A stretch of 64,000 nucleotides of DNA from Sporosarcina sp. BI001-red (GCF_003384035.1 NZ_QQAK01000014.1:186001-250000); one strand, 5' to 3'; positions 7,799 to 16,812 are shown, counted from the first letter of the stretch. Numbers and translations: made by a program. Notes: generated by a model from the sequence alone, not told the origin.

Positions 7799-8890
7799 CT
7801 AGGTTTGAATACCCTTGGTCCCTACTGGCAACCATACAGTAAATTCGCTTCCTATCCCAAGTTCACTTACAACTTGAATGCTACCATTATGCAATTCTAC
7901 AATCTTTTGAACAATAGATAAGCCTAGCCCATTTCCTTCTGCATTACGATTTCTAGATTGATCCGCTTTAAAAAACCGTTCAAAGATGTGCATCAGCATA
8001 TCCTTACTCATTCCGATTCCGGTGTCTTGTATTTTGACACATAGCAGCTGGTCATTCGTTTCAGTGACACTAACGGCAATCGTTCCTCCATTTGAAGAAA
8101 ACTTGATGGCATTCGTCAGCAAGTTGATCCAAACCTGATCCATTAAATCCATATCCGCAGAAATGGAGAAGGGATCCAACGAAATCTTCATATTTAGCTC
8201 TTTATCTGACCATTGGGGTTCTATGCTTAAAATAATTCGTCGAAGTTGATGATCTAGTCGATACTGGGTATGTTCAAATGGAACATCATCAGAATCTAAG
8301 GTAGTGAGCTTTAATAGATTATCACTGAGTTTCGACAGCCGATTGCTTTCCACTTCAATAATTTCCAAATAACGCTTCCGTTCCTGGGAAGTTAACGTCT
8401 CATGCTTTAAAGCGTGAGCAAACCCACCTATCGAGGTCAATGGCGATTGAATTTCATGCGAAACGTTGGAGATGAATTCTTGACGCATTTCTTCCATCTC
8501 TCCAAGTCGTTCAGCCATATGGTCAATGCTTTCTATAATTTTGAAATAAGGATGATCACGTCCTCCCCCTTTAAAAGCATCCTTGTAGAAAGAAAGGTCA
8601 ATGTTAAAGTTTCCGTCTGCCATCATTTTCATCGCATGAATGATAGGACTTAATTGGTTATCTTGGTGATTTTTCACCCATTTTACTCTGGACGTCAAAT
8701 ACATACCGCATCCAAACAAAAAGATTCCCAAAAACGAAGTAATAAGCTGTTTTGCAAACTCTGAAGGCACCACATCGCCAGCCTTATAAAAGAATGAGGC
8801 TAGCCAATATGCACAAGACCAGCACAATAGGAGAATAATTACACCCAGAGAGAATCCTAAAATTCGCTTCCATACATTTCTTAGATTCAA
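7799..8890 (-). CDS. Sensor histidine kinase
   Basis: The 363-aa kinase has two N-terminal membrane segments (about 12-32 and 48-64) with only a short loop outside. A linker and a HisKA domain follow (phospho-His in FISNVSHEIQSPLTS, near residue 145), then HATPase_c with N box NLLTNAIKFSS, G1 DTGIGMS and G2 EGNGLGLSIV. The very short outer loop suggests sensing within the membrane, as in kinases that watch an ABC exporter or envelope damage. It overlaps the response regulator by 4 bases, so the two are translationally coupled. The DrrAB-like exporter lies immediately upstream on the same strand. Confidence 0.93.
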   Translation of the reverse strand: MNLRNVWKRILGFSLGVIILLLCWSCAYWLASFFYKAGDVVPSEFAKQLITSFLGIFLFGCGMYLTSRVKWVKNHQDNQLSPIIHAMKMMADGNFNIDLSFYKDAFKGGGRDHPYFKIIESIDHMAERLGEMEEMRQEFISNVSHEIQSPLTSIGGFAHALKHETLTSQERKRYLEIIEVESNRLSKLSDNLLKLTTLDSDDVPFEHTQYRLDHQLRRIILSIEPQWSDKELNMKISLDPFSISADMDLMDQVWINLLTNAIKFSSNGGTIAVSVTETNDQLLCVKIQDTGIGMSKDMLMHIFERFFKADQSRNRNAEGNGLGLSIVQKIVELHNGSIQVVSELGIGSEFTVWLPVGTKGIQT

Positions 8891-9567
8891 ATGTCCACCT
8901 CCAAACGATAACCAAGTCCCCGAACTGTCGTGATTTTAAATGGGGCTTCCTTAATCAATAATCGTTGTCGCAGCCTTTTAATGTGTACATCGACTGTCCG
9001 CTCGTCCCCATCGTAGTCAAATCCCCAAATGTCTTCAATCAGTTGTTCTCTAGAGAAAATCTTCTTTGGATGGGCCGCAAGTTTAAAGAGCAGTTCAAAT
9101 TCTTTCAATGGCAACGACAGGTCACGATTTCCGAAATTCACTTTTAATGTGCTTCGATCAATTAAAACATCGGCAATTTCAATTTGGTTAGAAACACTGA
9201 TTTTATACCGCTTGAGCAGCGCTCTAACCCTAGCCATCAACTCCGCAGGTGCGAAAGGCTTTACTAAGTAATCATCCGCACCAAGGTCAAATCCCTTTAC
9301 CTTTTGAGCTGTCTCACCTTTAGCGGTTACCATTAAAATGGGTAAGGAGTCTGAATAATACGTTCGCACTTCTTGGCAAAAAGCCCAGCCAGCCATATTG
9401 GGCATCATAATATCTAAAATAATGAGATCGATTTTTTCTGATTCCAGAACTAACAATGCTGCTTCACCGTCTGCTGCTTCAACAATCGAAAGTCCTTCTT
9501 TAGTAAGAAAAACTTTCATTAATTCCCGGATATGTGGATCGTCATCTACGACTAATAGTTGGGTCAT
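8887..9567 (-). CDS. OmpR/PhoB-family response regulator
   Basis: The 226-aa product has a receiver domain (acidic DDD at 8-10, phospho-acceptor Asp in LIILDIMMPN near residue 53, switch Thr, Lys in LVKPF) and a winged-helix Trans_reg_C domain (SREQLIEDIWGFDYDGDERTVDVHIKRLRQRL). It is the partner of the downstream kinase. A TATTAT-like -10 lies about 35 bases before its GAGGTGA ribosome site. The exporter genes upstream on the same strand are a plausible target, but no operator is visible. Confidence 0.95.
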   Translation of the reverse strand: MTQLLVVDDDPHIRELMKVFLTKEGLSIVEAADGEAALLVLESEKIDLIILDIMMPNMAGWAFCQEVRTYYSDSLPILMVTAKGETAQKVKGFDLGADDYLVKPFAPAELMARVRALLKRYKISVSNQIEIADVLIDRSTLKVNFGNRDLSLPLKEFELLFKLAAHPKKIFSREQLIEDIWGFDYDGDERTVDVHIKRLRQRLLIKEAPFKITTVRGLGYRLEVDI

Positions 9568-9741
9568 GGGGATTCACCTCATCCTTTTGTTTATCTATAA
9601 TATAGGCAGAAGTTCTTTTCACTTTAAGTAACACCAAGATTTTCTTATACAATGGCGAACCTTAATTTCCGTACAGTTTTACCCATAAGGCTAAAATGGA
9701 CTCGTTCTCTACACGTTACATGAAAAATTGAATATCTTCAA

Positions 9742-9782
9742 AAAAGAGTAGGCACACAATCAATTACGAATCGTGTACCTAC
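9742..9782 (-). terminator. Terminator of the DrrAB-like operon
   Basis: GTAGGtACAC/GTGTgCCTAC stem followed by CTCTTTTTT on the minus strand, just after the permease stop. It separates this operon from the two-component genes. Confidence 0.8.
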
Positions 9783-9795
9783 ACTTTGTCTTAAG

Positions 9796-10611
9796 TTATG
9801 TCCGTCTCATATAAGCACGGACTGTTATTGGTGCAAAGATAGCAACAATTACAGCTGCACCAAGTAGTGAAGCGATTAAATCCCATCCAACAGTACCATT
9901 GTTAGCTAAGTCTCTTACAGCAGTTACCAAATGCGAAATCGGGTTGATTTTAACAAACCATTGAAGCCAGTTTGGCATCGTATCCGCTGATACAAATGCA
10001 TTTGAGAGGAACGTTAGGGGAAACAGAATAATCATGGAGATCCCCTGAACGCTTGAAGCTGTACGGGCAATGACACCAAAGAAGGCAAAAATCCAACTGA
10101 TAGCCCAAGCACACACAATCACAAGAAGCGCAGCAATCGCTACATGGCCCAATCCGCCTTCTGGGCGATATCCCATAAGAAATCCCATTGAGAACGTAAG
10201 TACTGTCGCTATTGTATAGCGTACGGTATCCGCTAACAGCGCACCAGCCAAAGGTGCAATGCGTGCAATAGGTAGTGATTTAAATCGGTCGAAAACTCCC
10301 TTATCCATGTCTTCACGCAATTGGGTACCCGTAACGACTGAGGTTGTAATAACTGTCTGTACAAGAATACCTGGGATAATAACCGGCAAATAACTTTGAA
10401 TATCGCCTGAAATTGCACCTCCAAAAATATACGTAAACATTAATGTGAAGATAATCGGTTGAAGCGTAACATCGAACAATTGCTCAGGAGTGCGTCGAAT
10501 CTTGAGCAATCCCCGGTATGCCATTGTTAGTGAGTTCCTGATTGTTTGGCCCAAGCTTGTCGAATTACGCAATTGACGTTTGGTTCCTTGTGTCATAGTA
10601 GTAGTTTTCAT
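9796..10611 (-). CDS. ABC-2 type exporter permease (DrrB/daunorubicin-resistance type)
   Basis: The 271-aa protein has six predicted membrane segments and the ABC-2 signature region (FDRFKSLPIARIAPLAGALLADTVRY). This is the membrane half of a DrrA/DrrB-type drug or lipid exporter. Its start overlaps the ATPase stop by 4 bases. Known relatives export anthracyclines or other hydrophobic compounds, but the substrate here is unknown. Confidence 0.9.
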   Translation of the reverse strand: MKTTTMTQGTKRQLRNSTSLGQTIRNSLTMAYRGLLKIRRTPEQLFDVTLQPIIFTLMFTYIFGGAISGDIQSYLPVIIPGILVQTVITTSVVTGTQLREDMDKGVFDRFKSLPIARIAPLAGALLADTVRYTIATVLTFSMGFLMGYRPEGGLGHVAIAALLVIVCAWAISWIFAFFGVIARTASSVQGISMIILFPLTFLSNAFVSADTMPNWLQWFVKINPISHLVTAVRDLANNGTVGWDLIASLLGAAVIVAIFAPITVRAYMRRT

Positions 10612-11624
10612 CCTTTCATACCTCCCGATGATTCGACCGAACTCGGTTCATGCTGGCCCTTACTGCTTTCAGTGATGGACAAGAACACTTCGTCCAGCGT
10701 TGGTTTCTGTACACTTAACTCTGCTAGTTGAATTCCGGATTGTCGGAAGGAGATAAGTAAATCGGTCACCAAATCTGCATCCGCCATTGGCGCAGTTATT
10801 CTGCTGCCTTCCGGTGAGACTACGGATTTGACTTTGAGCACCTCTTCCACTTTTCGACGAGCAACTTCAAGATCCTTATCATCCTGGATGCTCAATTGCA
10901 AAGAGGAAGTCCCCACTGATGACTTTAACTCGTTAACAGTTCCTTCAGCTACAACACGGCCATGGTCGATGACGGCAATACGATCAGCGAGTTCATCTGC
11001 CTCTTGTAAATACTGCGTAGTTAATAATACCGTTGAGCCTGAATTGACTAGCCGACGAATGGTATCCCACATTTGGTTACGTGTTCTGGGATCTAATCCA
11101 GTAGTCGGCTCATCCAAAAACAGAAGTGGTGGTTGGGCAATTAGACTTGCTGCCAGGTCCAGCCGACGGCGCATACCACCGGAAAAGTTCTTTAACGGTC
11201 GTTTTGCGGCCTCCGTCAGATCAAATTCCTCCAACAATTCCATCGCTTTTTTTCTAGACTCTGCACGACCAAGTCCTAAAAGCCTGGAGAAGATGATCAG
11301 ATTTTCAGTAGCACTGAGCGACTCATCAACTGATGCATACTGCCCCGTCACACCGATCAATTGACGTACAATCTGAGACTCCTTCATCACATCATGCCCA
11401 AAGATACGTGCTGAACCTGCATCTGCACGAAGTAGCGTAGCCAACATACGGATGGTAGTAGTCTTTCCGGCCCCATTTGGTCCAAGTACACCGTAAATTG
11501 ACCCCGCGCGTACGTTTAGATCGACACCGTCCACTGCACGATTATCCCCAAAATTCTTAATCAGTCCTTGTGCTTCAACTGCCCAATCACCGTTGTTCGG
11601 CAATTTTCTACTTTCAAAACCCAT
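10608..11624 (-). CDS. ABC exporter ATP-binding protein (DrrA type)
   Basis: The 338-aa ATPase has Walker A GPNGAGKTT (about 49-57), signature FSGGMRRR, Walker B LLFLDEPTTGLD and the C-terminal extension found in DrrA-type exporters (LAELSVQKPTLDEVFLSITE). It leads a two-gene operon with the permease. It is preceded by AGGAGG and an approximately 290-base upstream region containing the terminator of the next gene. Confidence 0.93.
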   Translation of the reverse strand: MGFESRKLPNNGDWAVEAQGLIKNFGDNRAVDGVDLNVRAGSIYGVLGPNGAGKTTTIRMLATLLRADAGSARIFGHDVMKESQIVRQLIGVTGQYASVDESLSATENLIIFSRLLGLGRAESRKKAMELLEEFDLTEAAKRPLKNFSGGMRRRLDLAASLIAQPPLLFLDEPTTGLDPRTRNQMWDTIRRLVNSGSTVLLTTQYLQEADELADRIAVIDHGRVVAEGTVNELKSSVGTSSLQLSIQDDKDLEVARRKVEEVLKVKSVVSPEGSRITAPMADADLVTDLLISFRQSGIQLAELSVQKPTLDEVFLSITESSKGQHEPSSVESSGGMKG

Positions 11625-11781
11625 TGCATTTCCTCCTGTTTAGTTAAACTTTATTTGCACGATTGCTAAAAAGCGCATACTCCGCTACACCATATTTCTA
11701 TTTGGCTTTACTTTGCGTAAAGTTATGCTCACGACAACCTTTAAAATGACTATAATCACTTTTTATGAACTGAATATGAAC

Positions 11782-11816
11782 AAAAAAAGCCGTTTACCTC
11801 GTTTGAGGTAAACAGC
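11782..11816 (-). terminator. Terminator of the AI-2E family gene
   Basis: GCTGTTTACCTC/GAGGTAAACGGC stem with a 4-base loop and seven Ts on the minus strand, about 110 bases after the stop codon. Confidence 0.85.
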
Positions 11817-11924
11817 CTAATGCACTATTGGTTTTTTATAGGTAGTCATTCTACTCACGAGACGTGGACTCTAAATCCATATTTCTAAAAAAGGTCCATC
11901 GACATCTCTATGGTAATGTCTTTT

Positions 11925-13004
11925 CTATACCGTCTTTGTGGCAGTCTTTTTAATGTCTTTTCTAGCTGCGTAAATGTTAGTGACGATGACTTTAGCTACT
12001 CCATATACAGGTACAGCCACGATAATTCCGACAAACCCCGCAATATTACCAGCTGCAAGCAGCAAGGTGATAACGGTGAGCGGATGAATATCGAGTGATT
12101 TCCCCATTACGTTAGGGGTAATGAAGTTACTATCTACTTGGTTAGCGATTAACGTGATGACTGCCACCCAAATGACCAATTTCGGATCTTGGGCAAATGC
12201 GATGAGAATTGCAGGCATTACGGCAATCCACGGGCCGATAAATGGAATCAAGTTCATAAACAACGTAAAAATGGCGATGAGCAGAGCATATTGCAGACCA
12301 ATAATCCAGTAACCGATTAAGATAATCGTTGCGAGAATAGCACTGATTAAAAATTGACCTTGAATATAGCTGCGCAATACGTGGTCAATGTCATGAATTG
12401 TTTTTTTAACCCACTCACGACGCTTCCCATTGAAATACTTGTAAATCTTAGGAGCCAATTTCTCATGATCTTTCAACATAAAGACGAAGAAGAAAGGTAC
12501 GAGTACAAGTAAAACAATTGCTTGAACGAATGATTGTAAGAATGAAACAAACCAGCCGCCAAATTTCAGCGCATAGGACTGTATTTTATCAGCTGCATTA
12601 TTGAGTGATTGCTCCAGTTGCGGGGGCAGGTCTTTCTTCTGTTCGAGCGCCACATCTTTTAAATGGGTCAGTTCTTTGGTGATCGTCGGTCCATTATCGA
12701 TTAATTTGTTAACCTCATTTGCGATAGGCGGGCCGACAACTGCATAGAACGCATAAACGCCTCCAATTAAGATGACGAAAATGATTAAAATGCTTCCCCA
12801 TCTGGGTACTTTCCGCTTTTCGAGGAACCGCTGAATCGGTTCTGTCATGTAATACAGCACACCACCTAAAACGAGCGGTAGGATGATGGCTTTAGCAATA
12901 ATTCCAATAGGCGCAAAGATGTAATTGATTTCCAAGAAGAATTTAATAATCAATAACGCCAGTAAGATGGCGACACCTGATTGAAACCACAGTTTCTTCG
13001 TCAA
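11925..13004 (-). CDS. AI-2E family (UPF0118) membrane transporter
   Basis: I chose the TTG start at 13004 because AAAGGAGGA (13011-13019) precedes it by 6 bases. The frame stays open 20 codons further up without a ribosome site. The 359-aa product has the AI-2E layout: hydrophobic N-terminal pair (about 10-60), a long polar region with coiled-coil character (about 80-140), then five or so membrane segments containing the conserved PFIGPWIAVMPA and VDSNFITPNVMGKSLDIHPL strings. Members include TqsA-type exporters and Na+/H+ antiporters. Which applies here is unknown. Confidence 0.88.
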   Translation of the reverse strand: MTKKLWFQSGVAILLALLIIKFFLEINYIFAPIGIIAKAIILPLVLGGVLYYMTEPIQRFLEKRKVPRWGSILIIFVILIGGVYAFYAVVGPPIANEVNKLIDNGPTITKELTHLKDVALEQKKDLPPQLEQSLNNAADKIQSYALKFGGWFVSFLQSFVQAIVLLVLVPFFFVFMLKDHEKLAPKIYKYFNGKRREWVKKTIHDIDHVLRSYIQGQFLISAILATIILIGYWIIGLQYALLIAIFTLFMNLIPFIGPWIAVMPAILIAFAQDPKLVIWVAVITLIANQVDSNFITPNVMGKSLDIHPLTVITLLLAAGNIAGFVGIIVAVPVYGVAKVIVTNIYAARKDIKKTATKTV

Positions 13005-13084
13005 GGCACATCCTCCTTTCCAATTACTATATTGTTTAGTTGTTATTAGTATACGATTTTCCATGCATGGTGTCGAACACGGAA

Positions 13085-13114
13085 CAAAAAAATCATCCCT
13101 TATTGAAGGGATGA
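13085..13114 (-). terminator. Terminator of the VTC-DUF4956 operon
   Basis: TCATCCCTT/AAGGGATGA stem followed by seven or more Ts on the minus strand, a few bases after the DUF4956 gene. Confidence 0.88.
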
Positions 13115-13125
13115 CCTAGTTTTAG

Positions 13126-13809
13126 TTAATCGCGCATTTCCAAGTAAGAAAGAGATACTTTCAAGTTTGCATTACGTTCCCGTATCGCATCGAGAAGTAC
13201 TTGGTCTTTTGTATCGACTTTACTGCGGATCGCGAATGTGTATAAAATCATCGTACCCAGATTTGTAGTTTCCACTTTTCGAAGCTGGTAGGAATCTGTT
13301 TTTTCATCCAAAATATCATCCAATAAGTTTTCATGATTCAAGTTCTCAGGTACAGTCACTTTCAACAGTTGTGTATCTTTTCCTTTGCCGTAATCGACTT
13401 TGTACAATAAGTAAAAGACCAGACTTGCGAACAAAGTTAGTACAATTGCGAGTGGGAACTGGAACAATCCCGCTGTCATCCCTACACACAGACCGAAGAA
13501 AATGTATGAAATGTCTTTCGCGTTTGTGACGGCACTTCGGAAACGAATAAGGGAGAATACAGCGAACAAACCAAATGCAACTCCGGCATTGTCACTCACT
13601 ACATTCATGACAACAGACACGACAACACTCATCATAATAATTGTATGGACAAAGGCTTGTGAATATCGTTCTCCTGTAAACGTGATTTGATATACTTTCG
13701 TAATGACTAAACTAAGAACAAATGCTAATATCATTGCCGCCAAACTCATCCAAATTGTTGGTGCACTTTCTAATCCATTAGATGTAAACAAGCTCGTGAT
13801 CTGATCCAT
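13126..13809 (-). CDS. DUF4956 membrane protein
   Basis: The ATG at 13809 is used because GGAGG lies 8 bases upstream. The product is 227 aa with four or so membrane segments in the first 150 residues (motif VFSLIRFRSAVTNAKDISYIFFGLCVGM) and a soluble C-terminal domain. This is the DUF4956 family, often found beside VTC-domain polymerases. It overlaps the VTC gene by about 30 bases, so coupled expression is very likely. A role in handling or moving polyphosphate at the membrane is inferred from the pairing only. Confidence 0.85.
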   Translation of the reverse strand: MDQITSLFTSNGLESAPTIWMSLAAMILAFVLSLVITKVYQITFTGERYSQAFVHTIIMMSVVVSVVMNVVSDNAGVAFGLFAVFSLIRFRSAVTNAKDISYIFFGLCVGMTAGLFQFPLAIVLTLFASLVFYLLYKVDYGKGKDTQLLKVTVPENLNHENLLDDILDEKTDSYQLRKVETTNLGTMILYTFAIRSKVDTKDQVLLDAIRERNANLKVSLSYLEMRD

Positions 13810-14587
13810 TTTCCATTCCTCCAATTGTTGGTTGTTCTAATTCACTTGGTTCCGTATAGCCCGTAGGTGGCATCACTTCGCCACTTAATAATTCGGTACT
13901 CGTGCAAAACTTCGACGCACTACGCTGTTCGCAATTTAAGTCTTGCAAAATGCGTACAAGCCAAAGTGGTACGGCATTATCTACTTTCACTTCTAAAACG
14001 ACAAGATCCGAATCAATGAAATGATCACCATATGGGCCATTCTCGATATGTAGGTCATCTTTTCGACATCTTAAGTCAAAATCGAACGTGATTCGTAATT
14101 CAGGATCGGTTACGCCGTGAAGCGCGTGGCGACTGTAGCTGACAACCATTTCAGGTTTCAGGTTGTAATACTTTCGGAAATAATCGATTTCTTTCATGAC
14201 TTGTGGATTAGATGTCTCAACATCAGACAAATCTTCCTTACTATCCCCCTCAAGGTAGCGATATGCTTCCCTCAACGGCAATATCATGCGGCGTTTGTTG
14301 ACCACTTTTTTGTGCTTTTGTTTTACTTCAAAAAAAGCAGTGCTGTTTAAGTCAGCTTCGTCGTAAACACGCAAACGAAGTTTTTGGCGGTACTTCAATT
14401 TGTTTTTTGTTTCAAAGTAAATCGATTTGTCTGGACTGTCGAAGTAAAGACTCGTAACGGAATATCTACCTTCCGTTCCATTCTTGTCATTCCGCATTTT
14501 AGGGCCGATACTTTCTACCAAATCTGCATATTGACGGCGTGTGATCAAATACTTTTGTTCTTTTCTACTAAAGATTTCGATCGCCAT
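13778..14587 (-). CDS. VTC-domain polyphosphate polymerase-like protein
   Basis: The 269-aa protein matches the VTC catalytic domain, a beta-tunnel that in yeast Vtc4 makes polyphosphate from ATP. Visible landmarks are the opening RKEQKYLIT (basic tunnel residues), SLYFDSPD, KLKYRQKLRLRVY and FFEVKQKHKKVVNKRR with its cluster of Lys/Arg, and late acidic VVLEVKVD. Bacterial stand-alone VTC proteins lack the yeast SPX domain, as here. It is the first gene of a two-gene operon with DUF4956. Enzyme activity is inferred from the family. Confidence 0.88.
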   Translation of the reverse strand: MAIEIFSRKEQKYLITRRQYADLVESIGPKMRNDKNGTEGRYSVTSLYFDSPDKSIYFETKNKLKYRQKLRLRVYDEADLNSTAFFEVKQKHKKVVNKRRMILPLREAYRYLEGDSKEDLSDVETSNPQVMKEIDYFRKYYNLKPEMVVSYSRHALHGVTDPELRITFDFDLRCRKDDLHIENGPYGDHFIDSDLVVLEVKVDNAVPLWLVRILQDLNCEQRSASKFCTSTELLSGEVMPPTGYTEPSELEQPTIGGMENGSDHELVYI

Positions 14588-14763
14588 ATTAATTCCTCTC
14601 CTTCAAATGTTTTCTGTTTGTAAATACAACTTTACAAGAATGAAATGTGAACACCATGAAGAATACATTAGAAAACGATGAGAACATGAAGTTCTTGTAT
14701 ACTTTTGCTGAATATGGGTAGGTTATAGAAGAATCGAATGGATATGAGGAGGAGTGTTTCATT

Positions 14764-14886
14764 ATGAAAAAGACGGCACTGGTGGCTCTCGGTCTTGGAG
14801 TTGCGTACTTAATGCGTAACGAAGAATCCAGGAATAAGATGATGAAGCAACTTGACTCATTCACAGGAGACAGTTCTTCAAAGTAA
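14764..14886 (+). CDS. Small DUF3918/YrzQ-like protein
   Basis: This short gene encodes 40 aa: a basic start (MKKT), one hydrophobic helix (ALVALGLGVAYLM) and a charged tail with RNKMMKQLDSF. It resembles the YrzQ/DUF3918 small membrane proteins of Bacillus. A GAGGAGG ribosome site is 11 bases upstream, and a strong terminator follows at once, so it is a genuine single-gene unit. Function unknown. Confidence 0.7.
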   Translation: MKKTALVALGLGVAYLMRNEESRNKMMKQLDSFTGDSSSK

Positions 14887-14909
14887 GCTCTGCTCTAGAT
14901 TCGCTATAG

Positions 14910-14941
14910 GCAGCTGGGGGATATCCCTGGCTGCTTTTTTT
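14910..14941 (+). terminator. Terminator of the small DUF3918-like gene
   Basis: GCAGC-tg-GGG/CCC-tg-GCTGC stem followed by seven Ts, 24 bases after the stop codon. Confidence 0.9.
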
Positions 14942-14993
14942 GTATCAACAATTCAGAATACTGGCCGATGTTACATAAAAGGGGGTAATTTCT

Positions 14994-15809
14994 GTGCTCG
15001 GGCAATGGCAATCTACAGGACTCATGGTCATTCGAAACATGAATGCCCAGCATTCTCACGCGGCTACATCCATGCGACGTCTTTCCACTGGTTTACGCAT
15101 TAACAGTGCAGCAGACGATCCTGCCGGCCTTGCGATTTCAGAAAAAATGCGAGGTCAAATTAGAGGATTGGCTATGGCGCAACGCAATATACAGGACGGA
15201 ATTTCACTTATTCAAACAGCTGAAGGAGCACTGGATGAGACACATTCCATGTTGCAACGCATGCGGGAGTTGAGTATTCAAGCTTCTAATGGAACATTGA
15301 CGGATGAGGACCGCAAAATGCTGGACGAAGAGTTCCAGCAGCTTAAACAAGAAATACAACGAACATCTAAAGACACAGAATTCAATACAAAACCTCTTTT
15401 AGATGGGTCTCAGACAGATTTGAAAATACAAGTTGGCGCCAACGCAGGACAAGCAATTTCTATGGGCATCAATTCCATGAGTTCGATCTCTTTAGGTCTT
15501 GACGACGCTTCGATTGCGACTCAAGAAGATGCAGAAAGAGCAATAGGATTGTTGGATAAGGCCGTTCAAACCGTTTCATCTGAGCGGGGAAAACTCGGTG
15601 CAATCAGCAACCGACTAGAACATGCTTACAATAACGCCTTGACAATGGAAGAAAATCTGACCAGTGCTGAATCTCGAATTCGAGATGCCGATATCGCAAA
15701 AGAAATGATGGCCCTAACAAAGGCGAACTTACTTGCGCAAGTGGGGCAGTATGTATTGTCTCTCCATATGCAGCAAGCACAATCCGTGTTGCAGTTGCTG
15801 AAACAGTAA
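14994..15809 (+). CDS. Divergent flagellin-family protein
   Basis: The product is 271 aa from the GTG at 14994, which has AAAAGGGGG 8 bases upstream. The in-frame ATG at 15024 lacks a ribosome site. The core is clearly flagellin: RRLSTGLRINSAADDPAGLAIS, RGQIRGLAMAQRNIQDGISLIQ, and near the end LTSAESRIRDADIAKEMM. The N-terminus has ten extra residues (LGQWQST...), then a D0 helix about ten residues shorter than normal. The C-terminal helix ends VLSLHMQQAQSVLQLLKQ rather than the usual AMLAQANQQPQ. It stands alone with its own terminator. It may be a minor or non-filament flagellin. Confidence 0.85.
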   Translation: MLGQWQSTGLMVIRNMNAQHSHAATSMRRLSTGLRINSAADDPAGLAISEKMRGQIRGLAMAQRNIQDGISLIQTAEGALDETHSMLQRMRELSIQASNGTLTDEDRKMLDEEFQQLKQEIQRTSKDTEFNTKPLLDGSQTDLKIQVGANAGQAISMGINSMSSISLGLDDASIATQEDAERAIGLLDKAVQTVSSERGKLGAISNRLEHAYNNALTMEENLTSAESRIRDADIAKEMMALTKANLLAQVGQYVLSLHMQQAQSVLQLLKQ

Positions 15810-15811
15810 AA

Positions 15812-15846
15812 CCCGCCAGTCTCTTAAGAGAGCTGACGGGTTTTTT
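15812..15846. terminator. Terminator between convergent genes
   Basis: CCCG-CAG-CTC/GAG-CTG-CGGG stem with TTTTTT on the plus side and A-rich sequence on the other. It serves the flagellin gene and probably the gene to its right. Confidence 0.85.
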
Positions 15847-16252
15847 AGGCGTAACGATTTTCAAAACCAAGTATCGGGATGCGATCTTCTTCTACGGTTA
15901 TACTTTCAAAAGAAAGTTCAATCATGTATTCATCACTTCCATATGGGTGCAGTTCTACTTTTTTAACAGCAAATGCGTTATTGGTCACCAGTTTCACCAT
16001 TCCAGTGTGAGAATCATAACCTTCGATTGCAAATCGATGCCCCCCCAGTATCGCATAGGGTACAATTTCATAAGCGTCTTCCAACTCTTTTACTTCCACT
16101 GCCCGAAGTAAGGATGTCGTGGAGCCGCCAAGACGTGAAAAACCATTTTGTAGATCATCTGGGTTTGTCGTCGCTAAGTAGACTTGTTTGTTCCTAGAAC
16201 TAATCTCGTATTCCTTGCCGTTCCAGCGTGCGAATCTCCCTTTGCGAATCAT
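15845..16252 (-). CDS. Hypothetical protein, 135 aa
   Basis: A soluble, probably beta-rich protein starting IRKGRFARWNGKEYEIS, without signal peptide or membrane segment. It has strings such as YEIVPYAILGGHRFAIEGYDS and ELSFESITVEEDRIPILGF. An AGGTGATGAGATG context supplies the ribosome site. I do not recognise the family. It is a monocistronic gene convergent with the flagellin gene. Confidence 0.65.
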   Translation of the reverse strand: MIRKGRFARWNGKEYEISSRNKQVYLATTNPDDLQNGFSRLGGSTTSLLRAVEVKELEDAYEIVPYAILGGHRFAIEGYDSHTGMVKLVTNNAFAVKKVELHPYGSDEYMIELSFESITVEEDRIPILGFENRYA

Positions 16253-16411
16253 CTCATCACCTCCATATAGTTCGTTTCATTGGATATCTATTAGTATATA
16301 AATAAATATTGGTTTCCAATAGCTTGGTTCGAACTATTTCGCTTTAAGAATGAAGGCACATTTCCCAACGACTTCCTTAGTCTATACTATCTATACCCTA
16401 TTTTAAATCGT

Positions 16412-16437
16412 GTTTAACCTATTCTATATAGGGGTAT
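16412..16437 (+). promoter_or_regulatory. Sigma-B-type promoter of the CsbD gene
   Basis: GTTTAA (16412-16417), 14 bases, then GGGTAT (16432-16437) match the general-stress sigma-B consensus exactly. The promoter lies about 35 bases before the CsbD start codon. Confidence 0.85.
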
Positions 16438-16472
16438 AAAATCACTACATACAAAATTAGGAGGTTTTTTAT

Positions 16473-16655
16473 ATGAGTGAAGATCACGGCTTTTCAGACA
16501 AAGTAAAAGGTGCAGTGAACAAAACTAAAGGTGAAGCAAAAGACCAATATGGGAATGCAACGGGAGATACTAAAAAGCAAGCAGAAGGTAAGCTAGATAA
16601 GATCAAAGGCAATGTACAAGAAAAGATTGGCGAAATGAAAGATGATCGTCATTGA
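16473..16655 (+). CDS. CsbD-family stress protein
   Basis: The 60-aa, highly charged protein has the CsbD repeat-like pattern (DKVKGAVNKTKGEAKDQYGN, then KKQAEGKLDKIKGNVQEKIGE). CsbD is a sigma-B-dependent bacterial stress protein of unknown biochemical role. The AGGAGG ribosome site, the upstream sigma-B-type promoter and the downstream terminator make a complete single-gene stress unit. Confidence 0.92.
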   Translation: MSEDHGFSDKVKGAVNKTKGEAKDQYGNATGDTKKQAEGKLDKIKGNVQEKIGEMKDDRH

Positions 16656-16667
16656 GAGCAATAACGT

Positions 16668-16712
16668 GTTGCTAGAACGTCGGAAGTTTCTGACGCGCTA
16701 GCAACTTTTTTT
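16668..16712 (+). terminator. Terminator of the CsbD gene
   Basis: GTTGCTAG/CTAGCAAC outer stem (with an inner GTC-GAC helix) followed by seven Ts. Confidence 0.88.
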
Positions 16713-16812
16713 ATGGTGGTACGAATTTCTTCATTGCTTGAGTTTTTTCCATTTGAAGGGTGAACCCATGTATGAATTACGGTCAGTCGCCAACTGATCG
16801 TAGATGTCCCAT

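Noticed and set aside
14589-14864. 91-aa minus-strand frame opposite the small DUF3918-like gene
   Set aside because: It has no ribosome site and covers the promoter region. The plus-strand 40-aa gene has both a strong site and a terminator.
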